Assembly: GCA_017504965.1 (NCBI GenBank)
Contig: JAFVQD010000006.1
Coordinates: forward strand, 1-64,000
Origin: Bacteroidales bacterium
GTDB lineage: Bacteria > Bacteroidota > Bacteroidia > Bacteroidales > UBA932
Length of the DNA: 64,000 nt
Direction of reading: 5' to 3'
Shown: piece after piece, positions 18,263-28,678 of the stretch
Numbering within the stretch: the stretch's first letter is position 1
How the letters are laid out: the number at the start of each line of letters is the position of its first letter
The notes under the pieces: generated by a model
Seen by the model: only the letters and a program-made list of their open reading frames with translations
Database searches by the model: none
What the model was told of the DNA's origin: nothing
Program-made: the position numbers and the translations under genes

Positions 18263-18868
18263 ATGTATCAGATATTTTTTGACCAGAGGTCCATTGTCAT
18301 TTGTCACAAGGGATACAAGTGTCCTGACGGCCATAAATCTGTAATTTTTGTAAATTCAGAGAATTCAGACCTATCTGAAATCCCCTCTCTGCTCGATACA
18401 TCCAAACATATATCTACACTGTATATTCCATCTGAAGAGCCCGAAGAGACATTCAGAAGACTCTCAGCCCACTTCACAGAGATACACGCCGGAGGGGGTG
18501 TAGTGGAGAATCGGGAAGGTCAATATCTTTTCATCTTCAGGAACGGAGTATGGGATCTCCCCAAAGGGAAACAGGAAGAGGGTGAAGATATCGCTGTCAC
18601 AGCCCTCCGAGAGGTGGAGGAGGAGTGCGGAGTGAGGAACATCGAACTGAAGGATCCTATCTGCATCACATATCACACATATCACAGGGATGGGAAATTC
18701 TACCTCAAGCACACCCACTGGTACAGGATGTATGACCCCATAAGAGAAGAACTCAAGCCCCAGCTTGAAGAGGATATAACATCTGCAGTATGGGTCAGAA
18801 GAGAGGATCTTCCAAAATGTCTTGAAAACACTTACCCATCCATAAAAGAGGTAGTGGGGAGGTTATAG
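18263..18868 (+). CDS. NUDIX hydrolase
   Basis: The ATG at 18263 (MYQIFFDQRSIVI) is preferred over one 24 bases upstream, which would overlap the -7 box. The NUDIX box is complete: G-x5-E-x7-REVEEECG starting at GKQEEGED. About 80 residues precede it, so the protein (201 residues) has an extra N-terminal segment. These enzymes hydrolyse nucleoside diphosphate-linked compounds; the substrate is not evident. It converges with the lolA-like gene, leaving only one base between stops. Confidence 0.85.
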   Translation: MYQIFFDQRSIVICHKGYKCPDGHKSVIFVNSENSDLSEIPSLLDTSKHISTLYIPSEEPEETFRRLSAHFTEIHAGGGVVENREGQYLFIFRNGVWDLPKGKQEEGEDIAVTALREVEEECGVRNIELKDPICITYHTYHRDGKFYLKHTHWYRMYDPIREELKPQLEEDITSAVWVRREDLPKCLENTYPSIKEVVGRL

Positions 18869-18869
18869 A

Positions 18870-19511
18870 CTATCTCAGATCATTTACCACCACATCGGGG
18901 AATTTAGCAGCATCAAACTCGAAGAAAGAGGGCTCTTTCCGCCCCGCCTCAGATATCGATTTGATATCTGCCTTGAACATATCTCCGGATCTGGATATAT
19001 AGCAAATCGACTTTACAGAGTAGTCAGCCTGCGATACCACTACATAGACTGAAGTGTGGTCAGCGCTCTCACTTTTGGGTCTGAGTACTACTTTATAGCA
19101 GGGGATACCACCCTCATCTGTCACCTCTGCCACATCATCATAAGTATAGGCATAGGGACCATTTTTCAGCACAGCAAAAGGGTTGTCACTGATATTGGCA
19201 TCATACTTATTATGCCCTACCACAGCCACCTCTGAGACACTCTTGTCATACAGAGCCTTATACTCTCCATTGCAGTAGATGTCGGAAAAATAGGTCTTTA
19301 CCAGAAACATATCACCCTGAGAGAAGAACTCTCCGTCGATGGCAAACTTGGTCCCTCCGTTCTTATCCAAAATGGCAAAGTTATAAGTGGCATACAGACA
19401 CTCATAAGAGACGATTTTCTCTGTATACCTGTCAATTACATCCTTAGTGTTCTCTCCCTTAACAAAAGGGGAGATGAATGCAAACAGCAATATGGCCAAA
19501 TATCTCATCAT
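18870..19511 (-). CDS. LolA-like periplasmic lipoprotein chaperone
   Basis: A signal peptide (residues 1 to about 18) and a beta-rich mature part match the Bacteroidetes LolA-like family, which carries lipoproteins from inner to outer membrane. Seen: a conserved start YTEKIVSYECLYATYNF, then FSQGDMFLVKTYFSDIYCNG and YYVVVSQADYSVKSI-like strands. Length 213 is typical. Its ATG overlaps the ftsK stop by 2 bases, the usual arrangement in this phylum. Confidence 0.8.
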   Translation of the reverse strand: MMRYLAILLFAFISPFVKGENTKDVIDRYTEKIVSYECLYATYNFAILDKNGGTKFAIDGEFFSQGDMFLVKTYFSDIYCNGEYKALYDKSVSEVAVVGHNKYDANISDNPFAVLKNGPYAYTYDDVAEVTDEGGIPCYKVVLRPKSESADHTSVYVVVSQADYSVKSICYISRSGDMFKADIKSISEAGRKEPSFFEFDAAKFPDVVVNDLR

Positions 19512-21868
19512 AGTCCCAAAGTGGTAAAAATGGCTTCGAGAGCATCCACATTTGTCACCCTTACCTGACGAGGCTTGCTACCCTCCGAAGGCCCCACTAT
19601 ACCTGCCTCCTCCAGCTGATCCATAATACGGCCGGCTCTGTTGTAGCCAAGGTTCATCTTCCTCTGGATAAGTGATGTCGACCCCTGCTGCTCTCTAACT
19701 ATCAGACGGGCCGCCTCCTTGAACAGATCGTCCCTTTCATTGGAACTGTTCACCTTAATGGCCGGAGAACTGCCATCCTCTACCGGAGTATATTCGGGCA
19801 ATAAGTATGCCATTCCATATCCTGCCTGACTGCTGATATGTTCTGTGATCTTCTCCACTTCAGGTGTATCGATAAATGCACACTGCACACGGGTAGGCTC
19901 ACTGCTTCCAGTCATAATCAGCATATCACCCCTACCGATAAGCCTGTTGGCACCTGTCTGGTCCAAAATGGTCTTCGAGTCGATGCTCGACATAACCTTG
20001 AACGCTATTCTCGCAGGGAAGTTTGCCTTGATCGAGCCTGTAATGATATTGGTAGTAGGTCTCTGAGTGGCTATTACCAGATGGATACCGATAGCACGGG
20101 CCAGCTGAGCCAGACGGGCGATAGGCTCCTCCACATCCCTTCCTGCTGTGATAAGGAGGTCCGCAAACTCATCTATGATGACCACGATATATGGCATAAA
20201 GTCGTGCCCTTTCTCCGGATTGAGCTTGCGTGAAAGGAATTTCTCGTTATACTCTTTCACATTTCTCACAGAGGCAGCCTTCAGAAGATCATACCTTCTG
20301 TCCATCAGTTTGCATAGAGAATTCAGGGTATAGACCACCTTGTCTGTATTTGTGATGATAGCATCATCCTCATCGGGCATTTTGGCGAGATAGTGGTCGT
20401 TGAGTGGCGCATATAGTGAGAGCTCCACCTTCTTGGGGTCCACCATCACAAACTTCAGTTCGGCAGGGTGTTTCTTATATACCAGTGATGTAATGATAGC
20501 GTTGAGACCCACAGACTTACCCTGACCGGTAGCACCTGCTACAAGCAAGTGAGGCATCTTGGCCAGGTCAAATGTAAATACCTCGTTGGAGATGGTGCGT
20601 CCTATGGCGATAGGGAGATCGTATTTACTGTTTCTGAACTTAGGATCCTCCAGAACAGACTTCATAGAGACCACACTCGGTTTGTCATTCGCCACCTCTA
20701 TACCTATAGCATTAGTACCTACAAGGGTCACCACACGGACACCTGTAGCAGCAAGAGAGAGTGCGATATCCTCTTCCAGCCTCTTGATCTGTGAGACCCT
20801 GACACCTGGGGCGGGAACCACCTCATAGAGGGTGACAGTAGGGCCGATTCTGGCTGAGATTTTCACTATGCTGATCTTATAATCCTTAAGGGTATTTACG
20901 ATCTTCTCACTGTTTTTGTCCAGCTCCTCTTTAGAGACCTCATACCACTGGGCCTTATAATCATCCAGAAGCGCAGTAGTGGGGAATTTGTATCGGGAAA
21001 GTGACAGACGGGGATCATACCTCTCTTTCCACCTCTGGTCATCGTCAAATGAGACCTCCTGACCCGGGATCACCTCCAATGGTGGGAGTTCCGGTTCCAA
21101 AACAGGCTCCACATCCGGCTCCGGAATCACTTCAGCCTCCTGATCTGGTGCAGGCTCATCCTCCATTTCTGTCTCCGCATCAGGTATCTCCAGATCCACC
21201 ACTTCGAAGACCCTCTCCTGTGGAGTATCAGGGACCACTACAGGCTCATCCTCCAGCTCCACTTCGGTCTCCTTCTCTTTTTTCACCTTCTGAGGTCTCT
21301 CTTTAGGGACCATCCTGTCAAATAGTGCATTGATCTTGTCCACCACTTTATCATTGAGAAGGACTGCCCACAACAGGAGGAGAAATACTATGACACCACC
21401 TGCACCGAAAACACCAAGCATAGAGCAAAGCCATTCGTTAATGTAGTGTCCGTATGATCCTCCGGCACCCTCTCCGAAAACAGCCACTTCACCGAAGAGT
21501 GAAAATATGAAAGAGAAAGTCATCGAAAGGACGATGCTCCCCATAAGTGTAAGGACAAAAAGTCTTACCAGATTTATCTCCTTTTTCTTGAAACAGAAGA
21601 CAGATACCCCTCCGAAGAAGAAAGGTATAACGAAAGCACCCAGACCAAAAAGTTTGGAAACCAAAAAGTTCGACCACACAAAGCCCAGTTTTCCCCCACC
21701 ATTCTTCGCCTTCACCACATTGTCCATCATATTGTCCTGAAACAAAAGGCTCTGGTCATTGTTCCAGGTAAAAAGGTATGTGATAAGTGAGTAGAGGGTA
21801 AAAAGGGTCAGCAGGGCGAATGCTGCGCCGCAGACAAATCTCAGTACTTTCTTCGTCTCTTGGTTCAT
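19508..21868 (-). CDS. ftsK: DNA translocase FtsK/SpoIIIE
   Basis: Moves chromosome ends through the division septum and activates XerCD at dif. Four N-terminal membrane helices (to about residue 172) are followed by a Glu/Pro-rich linker (about 200-270), the alpha/beta motor with Walker A VAGATGQGKS (443-452) and VVIIDEFADLL (Walker B), and a C-terminal gamma winged helix (QGSTSLIQRKMNLGYNRAGRIMDQLE) that reads KOPS-type sites. 786 residues is usual for Bacteroidetes. It overlaps the DUF4290 stop by one base. Confidence 0.95.
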   Translation of the reverse strand: MNQETKKVLRFVCGAAFALLTLFTLYSLITYLFTWNNDQSLLFQDNMMDNVVKAKNGGGKLGFVWSNFLVSKLFGLGAFVIPFFFGGVSVFCFKKKEINLVRLFVLTLMGSIVLSMTFSFIFSLFGEVAVFGEGAGGSYGHYINEWLCSMLGVFGAGGVIVFLLLLWAVLLNDKVVDKINALFDRMVPKERPQKVKKEKETEVELEDEPVVVPDTPQERVFEVVDLEIPDAETEMEDEPAPDQEAEVIPEPDVEPVLEPELPPLEVIPGQEVSFDDDQRWKERYDPRLSLSRYKFPTTALLDDYKAQWYEVSKEELDKNSEKIVNTLKDYKISIVKISARIGPTVTLYEVVPAPGVRVSQIKRLEEDIALSLAATGVRVVTLVGTNAIGIEVANDKPSVVSMKSVLEDPKFRNSKYDLPIAIGRTISNEVFTFDLAKMPHLLVAGATGQGKSVGLNAIITSLVYKKHPAELKFVMVDPKKVELSLYAPLNDHYLAKMPDEDDAIITNTDKVVYTLNSLCKLMDRRYDLLKAASVRNVKEYNEKFLSRKLNPEKGHDFMPYIVVIIDEFADLLITAGRDVEEPIARLAQLARAIGIHLVIATQRPTTNIITGSIKANFPARIAFKVMSSIDSKTILDQTGANRLIGRGDMLIMTGSSEPTRVQCAFIDTPEVEKITEHISSQAGYGMAYLLPEYTPVEDGSSPAIKVNSSNERDDLFKEAARLIVREQQGSTSLIQRKMNLGYNRAGRIMDQLEEAGIVGPSEGSKPRQVRVTNVDALEAIFTTLGL

Positions 21869-22527
21869 TATTTTTTCCAGCGTTTTTTACCGTTTTTGTT
21901 TCTGTTATGTTGGTTTCTTGGCTGCCCCTCCTTCTGACCCATAATACCGGGACGGTTAAATACCTCCTTGTCGGAGATGGAGTCAAGATGGATATGTTCG
22001 GGAACTATCAGCTTCCCTTTGGAGAGGATCCTGATATCGTTATAGATGGTCTCCTCAGAGACTGTATCCTTATTCCAGATAAGATACTGCTGTCTCATAT
22101 AAGAGGCGAGGGCCTTTATCATCGCATCCTTGGTCCCGTCATCCTCTTTAGAGGCGATAACATCTATCATATTCTCTATATTGCGGCCATAATGTCTGGC
22201 CCTGATAGGGGTCTGATTGATCTCCATCGGATCGGGTTTGGAGGTGATGATATCCCTGGTGGGGATCTCATAGGGTGAGTCTATATCTATATCGAAATCT
22301 GCGATGATCTGTACGTGATCCCAGAGTTTGTGTTTGAAATCCTCGATATCCCTCAACTGGGGATTGAGTGTTCCCATCACACCCACTACGGCCTGGATCT
22401 GCTCGTTACGTTTGTCCCTGTCGGGAATATCCCTGACATACTCCACCATCTTCTGGACATTTCGTCCATATTCAGGCATAAGAAGTTTCTTCCTCTGGGT
22501 ATTATAATCTTTATCTTTCTCTTCCAT
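21868..22527 (-). CDS. DUF4290-family protein
   Basis: A 219-residue charged cytosolic protein starting MEEKDKDYNTQRKKLLMPEYGR, the conserved opening of DUF4290, followed by NVQKMVEYVRDIPDRDKRNEQ. The tail is basic (KNGKKRWKK). The family is restricted to Bacteroidetes and has no known function; its location just upstream of ftsK may point to a role near division or segregation, which is only inference. Confidence 0.8.
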   Translation of the reverse strand: MEEKDKDYNTQRKKLLMPEYGRNVQKMVEYVRDIPDRDKRNEQIQAVVGVMGTLNPQLRDIEDFKHKLWDHVQIIADFDIDIDSPYEIPTRDIITSKPDPMEINQTPIRARHYGRNIENMIDVIASKEDDGTKDAMIKALASYMRQQYLIWNKDTVSEETIYNDIRILSKGKLIVPEHIHLDSISDKEVFNRPGIMGQKEGQPRNQHNRNKNGKKRWKK

Positions 22528-22542
22528 AAGAACAATATTTTA

Positions 22543-22908
22543 TCAGCCTTGGCACTCGTGATGGTCACATCCGTCTCCCGAATCTGCCACCTTACCTTCA
22601 AGATAATTTTTAATCAGTTCATCCACCGGGCCCGAACACCCTCTCACTACTGCGATATTATGGCTTTCAAGCACATTTTTGGCACCCTGCCCCATATTGC
22701 CGGCAAGCATTACCTTTACACCCATCTGCTCCAGCACCGAAGCGATATTAGACTTGCATCCGCAACCTTGAGGGGAAGGGAGTGTCTCAGAACCCACAAC
22801 CATCTGATTTACTACAGTATATACAGTATAATATGCACAATGGCCAAAGTGGTCATCCACCACGCCGTCACGAGTAGGGACGGCTATTTTTAAGCTAATC
22901 AGTTTCAT
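22543..22908 (-). CDS. NifX/NifB-type dinitrogenase iron-molybdenum cofactor-binding domain protein
   Basis: A 121-residue stand-alone protein of the NifX/NafY/MTH1175 fold: IAVPTRDGVVDDHFGHC at the N-terminus, LPSPQGCGCKSNIASVLEQMGV, then GNMGQGAKNVLESHNI. Extra cysteines and histidines at the C-terminus (GDGCDHHECQ) may bind a metal or Fe-S cluster. No nitrogenase genes are nearby, so it is likely a general Fe-S or metal-handling protein. A TACATTTG -7 box (22913-22920) lies just 4 bases before its ATG. Confidence 0.8.
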   Translation of the reverse strand: MKLISLKIAVPTRDGVVDDHFGHCAYYTVYTVVNQMVVGSETLPSPQGCGCKSNIASVLEQMGVKVMLAGNMGQGAKNVLESHNIAVVRGCSGPVDELIKNYLEGKVADSGDGCDHHECQG

Positions 22909-22948
22909 CTTACAAATGTAAGAATTTTTCAGATAAAAAAAGAGGACT

Positions 22949-24175
22949 TTACTTGAAGATCAAAGTAAAGACAGTCATCCTCTCATCGCTACGGGAGAGG
23001 TTGATGGAGCCGTGGTGAAGACGCATAATCTGACGTGAAAGACTTAGACCTATACCGGTCCCCTCCTGTTTGGTGGTGAAAAATGGGACGAAAATCTGCT
23101 CCTGACTTTCACGACTTATAGGGCGGCCATTATTGGCGACATCTATCACTACACTTTCGCTCAGGTCGATAGTGGCGGTGATCTCCACTTTGGATGCCTC
23201 TGCCTGGATGGCATTCTTTATCAGATTTACAAGAATCTGCGCTATCTGGTTTTCATCTGCATAGAGAAGGATATCCTCAGTTTTCTCTATATACAGACAC
23301 TGCACACCACTACCGGCTGCCTGTTCGTGGGTAAGATTGAGTACCCTCTCCATAAGCTCCTTCAGGTAGAATGCCCTCTTGACAGGGAGTGGGACACGGG
23401 TCAGATTACGATATGACTCCACGAACTTGATTAGCCCCCTTGAAGAAGAAGATATAGTCTGCAGGCCTGACTTGAGTTCTTCGTATCCGGGCTGCCCGGA
23501 GAACCCCTCCACCTCCTGTGTAAGGGTCTGGCTCAGTGAGGCGACCGGAGTGACTGTATTCATTATTTCGTGAGTCAGGACCCTTATCAGCCTGTTCCAG
23601 GAGATCTCCTCATTCTGCTCCATCTCACCGGTAACATCATTGAATGTTATCACTTTTACATTTTTGCCACCTATACATTCGTTGGATGCTGTCAGAAGGA
23701 TACTCTTCTGCCCCCTCTCGTCATAGAAACTCGCACGGCTCTCTCTATGGGAGTTCACATCCCTGAAGGCACTGTAAAGCGCCTCATCGATGTTCTTAAG
23801 CTGACGGATGTGCCCCAGTGCAGGTAGGCCGAGGGTATCATTGGCCGCTTTATTGGTGTATATCACCTTTCCATCCTCCTCTACCAGGATACCTGTCCTG
23901 ACGTGGTCGAGCATCTGACCGTAGAAACGCTCCTGCTCCAATATTTCCGACCGCTCCTTTTCATATATGCCACGAACTCTATTAAGGGTCCTGTTTATCT
24001 TCCCACCTATTTTCTTTTTCTCATCAAATCTGAAATTGAGCTCACCATCCTCCATAGCATCAAGCATATAGGAAACTTTCCTATGCACCCTGCGGGTAAA
24101 GTACCAGGCAGAGAACCCACCTGCCAACAAAGCCGCCCCGAGGGCCGTAAGTATGATATGGAGGGTAGTCATCAA
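22949..24175 (-). CDS. Sensor histidine kinase of the NtrB/NtrY type
   Basis: One N-terminal membrane helix (about residues 5-25), a linker with HAMP-like charge, a PAS domain (about 85-185, MLDHVRTGILVEEDGKVIYTN), and the kinase core. The phosphoacceptor is His202 in THEIMNTVTP; the ATPase domain has NLIKNAIQA (N box), DVANNGRPIS (G1) and GTGIGLSLSRQI (G2). With no large periplasmic loop, the signal is probably sensed by the PAS domain or within the membrane. The start overlaps the regulator's stop by 4 bases, so they form a pair. Confidence 0.9.
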   Translation of the reverse strand: MMTTLHIILTALGAALLAGGFSAWYFTRRVHRKVSYMLDAMEDGELNFRFDEKKKIGGKINRTLNRVRGIYEKERSEILEQERFYGQMLDHVRTGILVEEDGKVIYTNKAANDTLGLPALGHIRQLKNIDEALYSAFRDVNSHRESRASFYDERGQKSILLTASNECIGGKNVKVITFNDVTGEMEQNEEISWNRLIRVLTHEIMNTVTPVASLSQTLTQEVEGFSGQPGYEELKSGLQTISSSSRGLIKFVESYRNLTRVPLPVKRAFYLKELMERVLNLTHEQAAGSGVQCLYIEKTEDILLYADENQIAQILVNLIKNAIQAEASKVEITATIDLSESVVIDVANNGRPISRESQEQIFVPFFTTKQEGTGIGLSLSRQIMRLHHGSINLSRSDERMTVFTLIFK

Positions 24176-25530
24176 ATATTATATTTTTTCAGTTTGGAGT
24201 AGAGTGTGGGACGGGATATGTCGAGCGATTTTGCCACCAGGGAGAGATTCCCGCTGTAGCGTTCCATTGCGGAGCGGATAGCCCTCTCCTCTGCCATATC
24301 CAGAGTCTCCTCCACCGGAGGGACGGATGAGAGTGGAGGTGTATTGCCCATAGGGGCCAACTGCAGATCAGAGCAGGTGATCTTCTCACCTTCTGAGAGT
24401 ATCACAGCTTTTTCGATAGTATTCTGAAGTTCTCTGATATTTCCGCTCCAGTAGTTTGAGAGGAGCATTTTTTCGGCCTCAGGCTCTATGGAAGTGACTT
24501 CACGGCCATATTTCTGAGCATATCTCTTTATAAAATGGTGGGCCAGAGGGGATATCTCATCTGTTCTCTCCCTAAGAGGGGGAAGCATCAGACGCATAGT
24601 GTTGATCCTGTAGTAGAGGTCCTCACGGAACTCACCTTCACGCACCATCTTGTCGAGATCCTTGTTTGTGGCACATATCAGACGTACATCTATAGGGATA
24701 CTTTTGGTATCACCGACCTTGGTCACCATCCTGTTCTGGAGAACCCGCAGCAGCTTGGCTTGAAGATGGAGGGGGATATTACCTATCTCATCCAGAAACA
24801 GGGTACCCCCATCAGCCATTTCGAATTTGCCGACTTTATCTGCGTGTGCATCTGTAAATGCACCTTTTACGTGTCCGAACAGTTCGCTCTCAAAGAGTGT
24901 CTCTGTGATCGCCCCTGCATCCACACTCACCATAGGTTTGCCCGAACGGGCACTCAGTCGGTGTATCTCACTGGCCAGGACATCCTTGCCGGTACCATTT
25001 TCCCCGGTTATCAGGATGGTAGCATCGGTAGGGGCTACCTTCCCTATAGTGCGGGATATCTGCTCCATTCTGGGTGAATGGCCCCACAACATCTGTGTCG
25101 AGGGAGAAGATACACTTGCAGACCTCCCTTTACTCACCTTACGGTGATTCTGGGCTGCCCGTGTGAGAATATCCACAAGTTTGTCATTGTCCCAAGGCTT
25201 GACGATAAAATCGAATGCCCCCCGTTTCATCCCCTCGACAGCCAGCTGGATATCAGCATAGGCTGTAAAGAGTACCACCTCCACAGAAGGGAACGACCTC
25301 TTTATCTCCCCCAGCCAGAAGAGCCCCTCATTTCCGGTATTGATATCGGTATGGAAATTCATATCGAGGAGAACTGCATCGGGGGAGAACTCCCCCATTT
25401 TGGAGAGGAGTCCGTTAGGAGATGATATAAGCTCCACATCAGAAAAATGGCGGGGGAGCAATACCTGAAGTGCTCCCCTTATGCCACTATTATCGTCCAC
25501 TACCAGAATTTTCGCCTTTATCTTTGACAT
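24172..25530 (-). CDS. Sigma54-dependent response regulator (NtrC family)
   Basis: The ATG at 25530 is used; the frame further upstream opens only with TTG. Receiver domain with acidic pair Asp12-Asp13, phosphoacceptor Asp56 and Lys111; AAA+ domain with Walker A GENGTGKD (176-183), the sigma54-contact loop GAFTDA (223-228) and an arginine finger region; C-terminal Fis-type HTH ([23 protein letters not shown]). It would activate RNA polymerase-sigma54 from remote sites. The paired 17-bp sites with sigma54 promoters at 31.07-31.17 and 36.8-36.9 kb are its obvious targets, making the kinase/regulator the controller of this export cluster. Confidence 0.93.
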   Translation of the reverse strand: MSKIKAKILVVDDNSGIRGALQVLLPRHFSDVELISSPNGLLSKMGEFSPDAVLLDMNFHTDINTGNEGLFWLGEIKRSFPSVEVVLFTAYADIQLAVEGMKRGAFDFIVKPWDNDKLVDILTRAAQNHRKVSKGRSASVSSPSTQMLWGHSPRMEQISRTIGKVAPTDATILITGENGTGKDVLASEIHRLSARSGKPMVSVDAGAITETLFESELFGHVKGAFTDAHADKVGKFEMADGGTLFLDEIGNIPLHLQAKLLRVLQNRMVTKVGDTKSIPIDVRLICATNKDLDKMVREGEFREDLYYRINTMRLMLPPLRERTDEISPLAHHFIKRYAQKYGREVTSIEPEAEKMLLSNYWSGNIRELQNTIEKAVILSEGEKITCSDLQLAPMGNTPPLSSVPPVEETLDMAEERAIRSAMERYSGNLSLVAKSLDISRPTLYSKLKKYNI

Positions 25531-25565
25531 AATAAAATTCAAATCTTCCGCTAATATAGTAATAT

Positions 25566-27965
25566 TTACTCACTCCTCAACGACTCTACCGGGTTTTCTG
25601 TAGCTGAGCGGAGGCTGGTGACTGTCACTACTGCCGCCACTATCAGCGCCACTGCCGCTCCTGCTGCAGCAAATACCCACCAGTATATCGGAGAACTGTG
25701 TGCAAATGTACTATAATAGAAGTCTATGATAAAGTATGAGATCGGGACAGCTATCACGAAACATACTGCGAGCATCTTGAGGAATCTCATATTGAACATC
25801 TTCAAAATCTCACCGACTGAGGATCCCAATACCCTCCTTACCCCTATCTCCTTGCGTCTGTACTGGGTCTCGAAGACCACCAGACCGAAGACACCCATCA
25901 GAGATATGATGATAGCGATCAGTGTAAACAATGTAATCATCGTTGTGAGATCTTTCTCCTTCCGGTACTGCCGTCCAAGCTCCTCATCGAAGAACCGAAG
26001 TCTGAAACGGTTCAGGTTTGCCCCTGGATTGAATTTGAGGATGGTGTTGTTTACAGTGGTCTGGACATCCTGATACGAAGCACCGGGTGATGTCCTTATA
26101 TAGAGATGTGTCAGATCCCACCAAGGATTTTTCCCGAATATATAAAAGGCAAACGGATTCAGTTCATATTGCAAAGGACGGAACTGGAAATCTTCACAGA
26201 ATCCGGCAATCTCTGTCTCTGCGCTGTGACCATTGACCTTGTCTTCCAGAGTGAAGCCATATTTCTCTTTGGCTATCTGGTTAAAGATAAAGACTCCGTG
26301 CTCACTTTTCTCATCTGCGGGGGTAAAATCACGTCCCTCCACTATATCAATACCCATAAATTTCAAGAAATTCCACGACACAGGGTAAGCGTCAATATTG
26401 ATCTGTTCCCCTTTGAAGGTCCTCCCCCAACCCATACGGCTGCTGTTAACCAGTGGCCCTGCAGCCCAGGCGACATCCACTATATCAGGATCTTTGAGGA
26501 GTTCGTCTGTAAAAGACTCCCTGTCAGAAGTCGCAACACCGACATTGGCAGTAAGGAGATACTCCTTGTCAAATCCCATATCGTAATTCATCATATAGCT
26601 GTGCTGCATCTTGATAAACATAGCACATATCACAAAGGCGATGGAGATGACAAACTGCAGAGAGATCAGTGTATAGCGTAGCCCTTTACCCTTCGCTGTA
26701 GAGCCGAACGCCCCTTTGATGGCAAATGCCGGGGAGAACGACGTGATATAAAGTGCAGGATATACGCTTGAAGCAATGGTCATCAGGAGTGCTGCCGCAA
26801 TGGTTATGCATATCACAGGGATATTGTGGTCAAAATCCAATGTGCAGGTGATGAGATTTGCATAGGTGGAGCCCTTGAACAGCACCACGACAGCTACAGC
26901 AGCACACAATGAGACCATCACCAGAATACCCGATTCCACCATCAGCCTACCCACAAGTGCACCTCTGCTGCTTCCCAGAATCTTCCTGGTATTGACACCT
27001 TTGATCCTCATAGGGATCTGCGCGAAGAAGAAGTTCACAAAGTTTATGAGGGTTATGACCACAATAAGGATGGCTACCGCCAATAGGGTAAGGGTAGTGG
27101 TCCTGTTGCCGCTGCGCCCTGCAGGGACATCGATCTGCTTATTGTAATACATATCTTTCACAGGGAGTAGGGTGGCAGTCGAACGGTCGATCTGATCATC
27201 GATCTCACTCTGGTCTAAGCTGTTCCTTACAGACTCCGGAGCAGAGGCAATACGTTCGCCCCAAATCCCCTCTACCACTTTTCTTGCATGTGTTTCAAAT
27301 GCCTCTTTGCTGTCAGGGCTGTCAAGCTTGACAAAATGGTGGTAGCTCCACTCGCTGAAATTGTCAATGCTCTGGTTTTCAAGGTAGCAGCAGTAAAGGA
27401 TATGGATATTGTTCAGATCTGAATTCATCGGCATATCTTCATATACAGCCACGACAGTCATCGGCTCTTTTCCTTTCCCTACAAATATTCCGTCACCTAC
27501 ACCCACCCCCATCAGCTTGGCAGCAGACTCACTTATAGCCACAGTCTCCTCTTTATCCATCCCATCAAAAGTTCCCACCACGGGGGTAAAGCCGAAGACA
27601 TCTAAGGCCCCGCGGGTGAGCTGTGATGTACCGATCTGATATGTACGCTCCTCTTCACCTTCCCCTACGCGGGTATAGTTCTTACCATCTCCACCGATAT
27701 AGGCGACGCCCCAGCTCTCTACCATGGAGGCTTGTTCCATGATTGCTATCTGAAGAGGGCGATTAAGAGTCACTTGATACTTCCCTTCAGAGAACCAGCT
27801 GGGTGTCCCCAGGATGTAGAGACGCTCCACATCCTTGATCTTCCGGTTATATCCAAGATCATAATACACCTGTACCAGAAGGACATACATAGCGGCAAAG
27901 GCTACTGTCATCCCCAGAAGATTCAGGAGACTCGAACCCTTAAATATTTTAAAAATGTTTTTCAT
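25566..27965 (-). CDS. FtsX/MacB-type ABC transporter permease (1 of 3)
   Basis: A 799-residue permease of the Bacteroidetes type with two FtsX-like modules: an N-terminal helix (residues about 10-30), a MacB periplasmic core domain, three helices (about 285-420), a second short signal-anchor and periplasmic part (about 425-660), and three more helices ending at NPVESLRSE. EIGVRRVLGSSVGEI is the coupling-helix motif that contacts the ATPase. It lies 8 bases after the ATPase gene. Expected to drive a periplasmic export pump rather than import. Confidence 0.88.
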   Translation of the reverse strand: MKNIFKIFKGSSLLNLLGMTVAFAAMYVLLVQVYYDLGYNRKIKDVERLYILGTPSWFSEGKYQVTLNRPLQIAIMEQASMVESWGVAYIGGDGKNYTRVGEGEEERTYQIGTSQLTRGALDVFGFTPVVGTFDGMDKEETVAISESAAKLMGVGVGDGIFVGKGKEPMTVVAVYEDMPMNSDLNNIHILYCCYLENQSIDNFSEWSYHHFVKLDSPDSKEAFETHARKVVEGIWGERIASAPESVRNSLDQSEIDDQIDRSTATLLPVKDMYYNKQIDVPAGRSGNRTTTLTLLAVAILIVVITLINFVNFFFAQIPMRIKGVNTRKILGSSRGALVGRLMVESGILVMVSLCAAVAVVVLFKGSTYANLITCTLDFDHNIPVICITIAAALLMTIASSVYPALYITSFSPAFAIKGAFGSTAKGKGLRYTLISLQFVISIAFVICAMFIKMQHSYMMNYDMGFDKEYLLTANVGVATSDRESFTDELLKDPDIVDVAWAAGPLVNSSRMGWGRTFKGEQINIDAYPVSWNFLKFMGIDIVEGRDFTPADEKSEHGVFIFNQIAKEKYGFTLEDKVNGHSAETEIAGFCEDFQFRPLQYELNPFAFYIFGKNPWWDLTHLYIRTSPGASYQDVQTTVNNTILKFNPGANLNRFRLRFFDEELGRQYRKEKDLTTMITLFTLIAIIISLMGVFGLVVFETQYRRKEIGVRRVLGSSVGEILKMFNMRFLKMLAVCFVIAVPISYFIIDFYYSTFAHSSPIYWWVFAAAGAAVALIVAAVVTVTSLRSATENPVESLRSE

Positions 27966-27973
27966 AGGGGCAA

Positions 27974-28654
27974 TTACAATTCATTCTTCACATCACCTAC
28001 TATCTGTCCGTCAAACAGATTTATAACCCTTTGGGCGACAGCTGCATCTTTCTGTGAGTGGGTCACCATCACGATGGTGGTCCCCTCCTTATTGAGTTCT
28101 GCCAAAAGATCCATCACCTCCTTGCCATTTTTTGAGTCGAGGTTACCTGTAGGCTCATCGGCAAGGATAAGTTTGGGATTTGAGACCACAGCACGGGCTA
28201 TAGCTACCCTCTGCTGCTGTCCACCTGAAAGCTGCTGGGGAAAGTGCTTTGCACGGTGTGAGATATTCATCCTCTTGAGGATCTCCTCCACCCTTTTCTT
28301 ACGCTCCCCTGCCGATATATTCAGATACCTTAGAGGCAACTCCACATTCTCATACACATTAAGTTCGTCGATAAGGTTAAAACTCTGGAACACGAAACCG
28401 ATATTCCCTTTGCGGAATTTGGTCCTCTCCTTCTCTTTCAGTCCACCCACTTCGCTGTCAAGGAGTCTGTAACTTCCCGATGTTGGGTTGTCAAGAAGCC
28501 CCAGAATGTTCAGCAATGTCGATTTGCCACATCCCGATGGCCCCATTATGGCCACGAACTCACCATTATTGATTTCAAACGACACACCATTTAGAGCGGT
28601 AGTCTCGATTTCCTCTGTACGGAATACTTTACTAAGATCTTTAACTGTAATCAT
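27974..28654 (-). CDS. ABC transporter ATP-binding protein, MacB/LolD type
   Basis: The only ATPase of the export cluster. Walker A GPSGCGKST, Q loop FVFQSFNLIDELNV, signature [16 protein letters not shown], Walker B LILADEPTGNLDS and the H loop VTHSQ are intact in 226 residues, the size of LolD/MacB-type single-domain ATPases. It sits between two permease genes (8-base and 24-base gaps) and may power all three permeases. Confidence 0.93.
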   Translation of the reverse strand: MITVKDLSKVFRTEEIETTALNGVSFEINNGEFVAIMGPSGCGKSTLLNILGLLDNPTSGSYRLLDSEVGGLKEKERTKFRKGNIGFVFQSFNLIDELNVYENVELPLRYLNISAGERKKRVEEILKRMNISHRAKHFPQQLSGGQQQRVAIARAVVSNPKLILADEPTGNLDSKNGKEVMDLLAELNKEGTTIVMVTHSQKDAAVAQRVINLFDGQIVGDVKNEL

Positions 28655-28678
28655 AATTTTATAATTTTTAATTGTTTA

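Noticed and set aside
27732-28472. 246-residue + strand frame opposite the exporter ATPase
   Set aside because: It is the complement of two well-recognised - strand genes and crosses their junction; no family resemblance.
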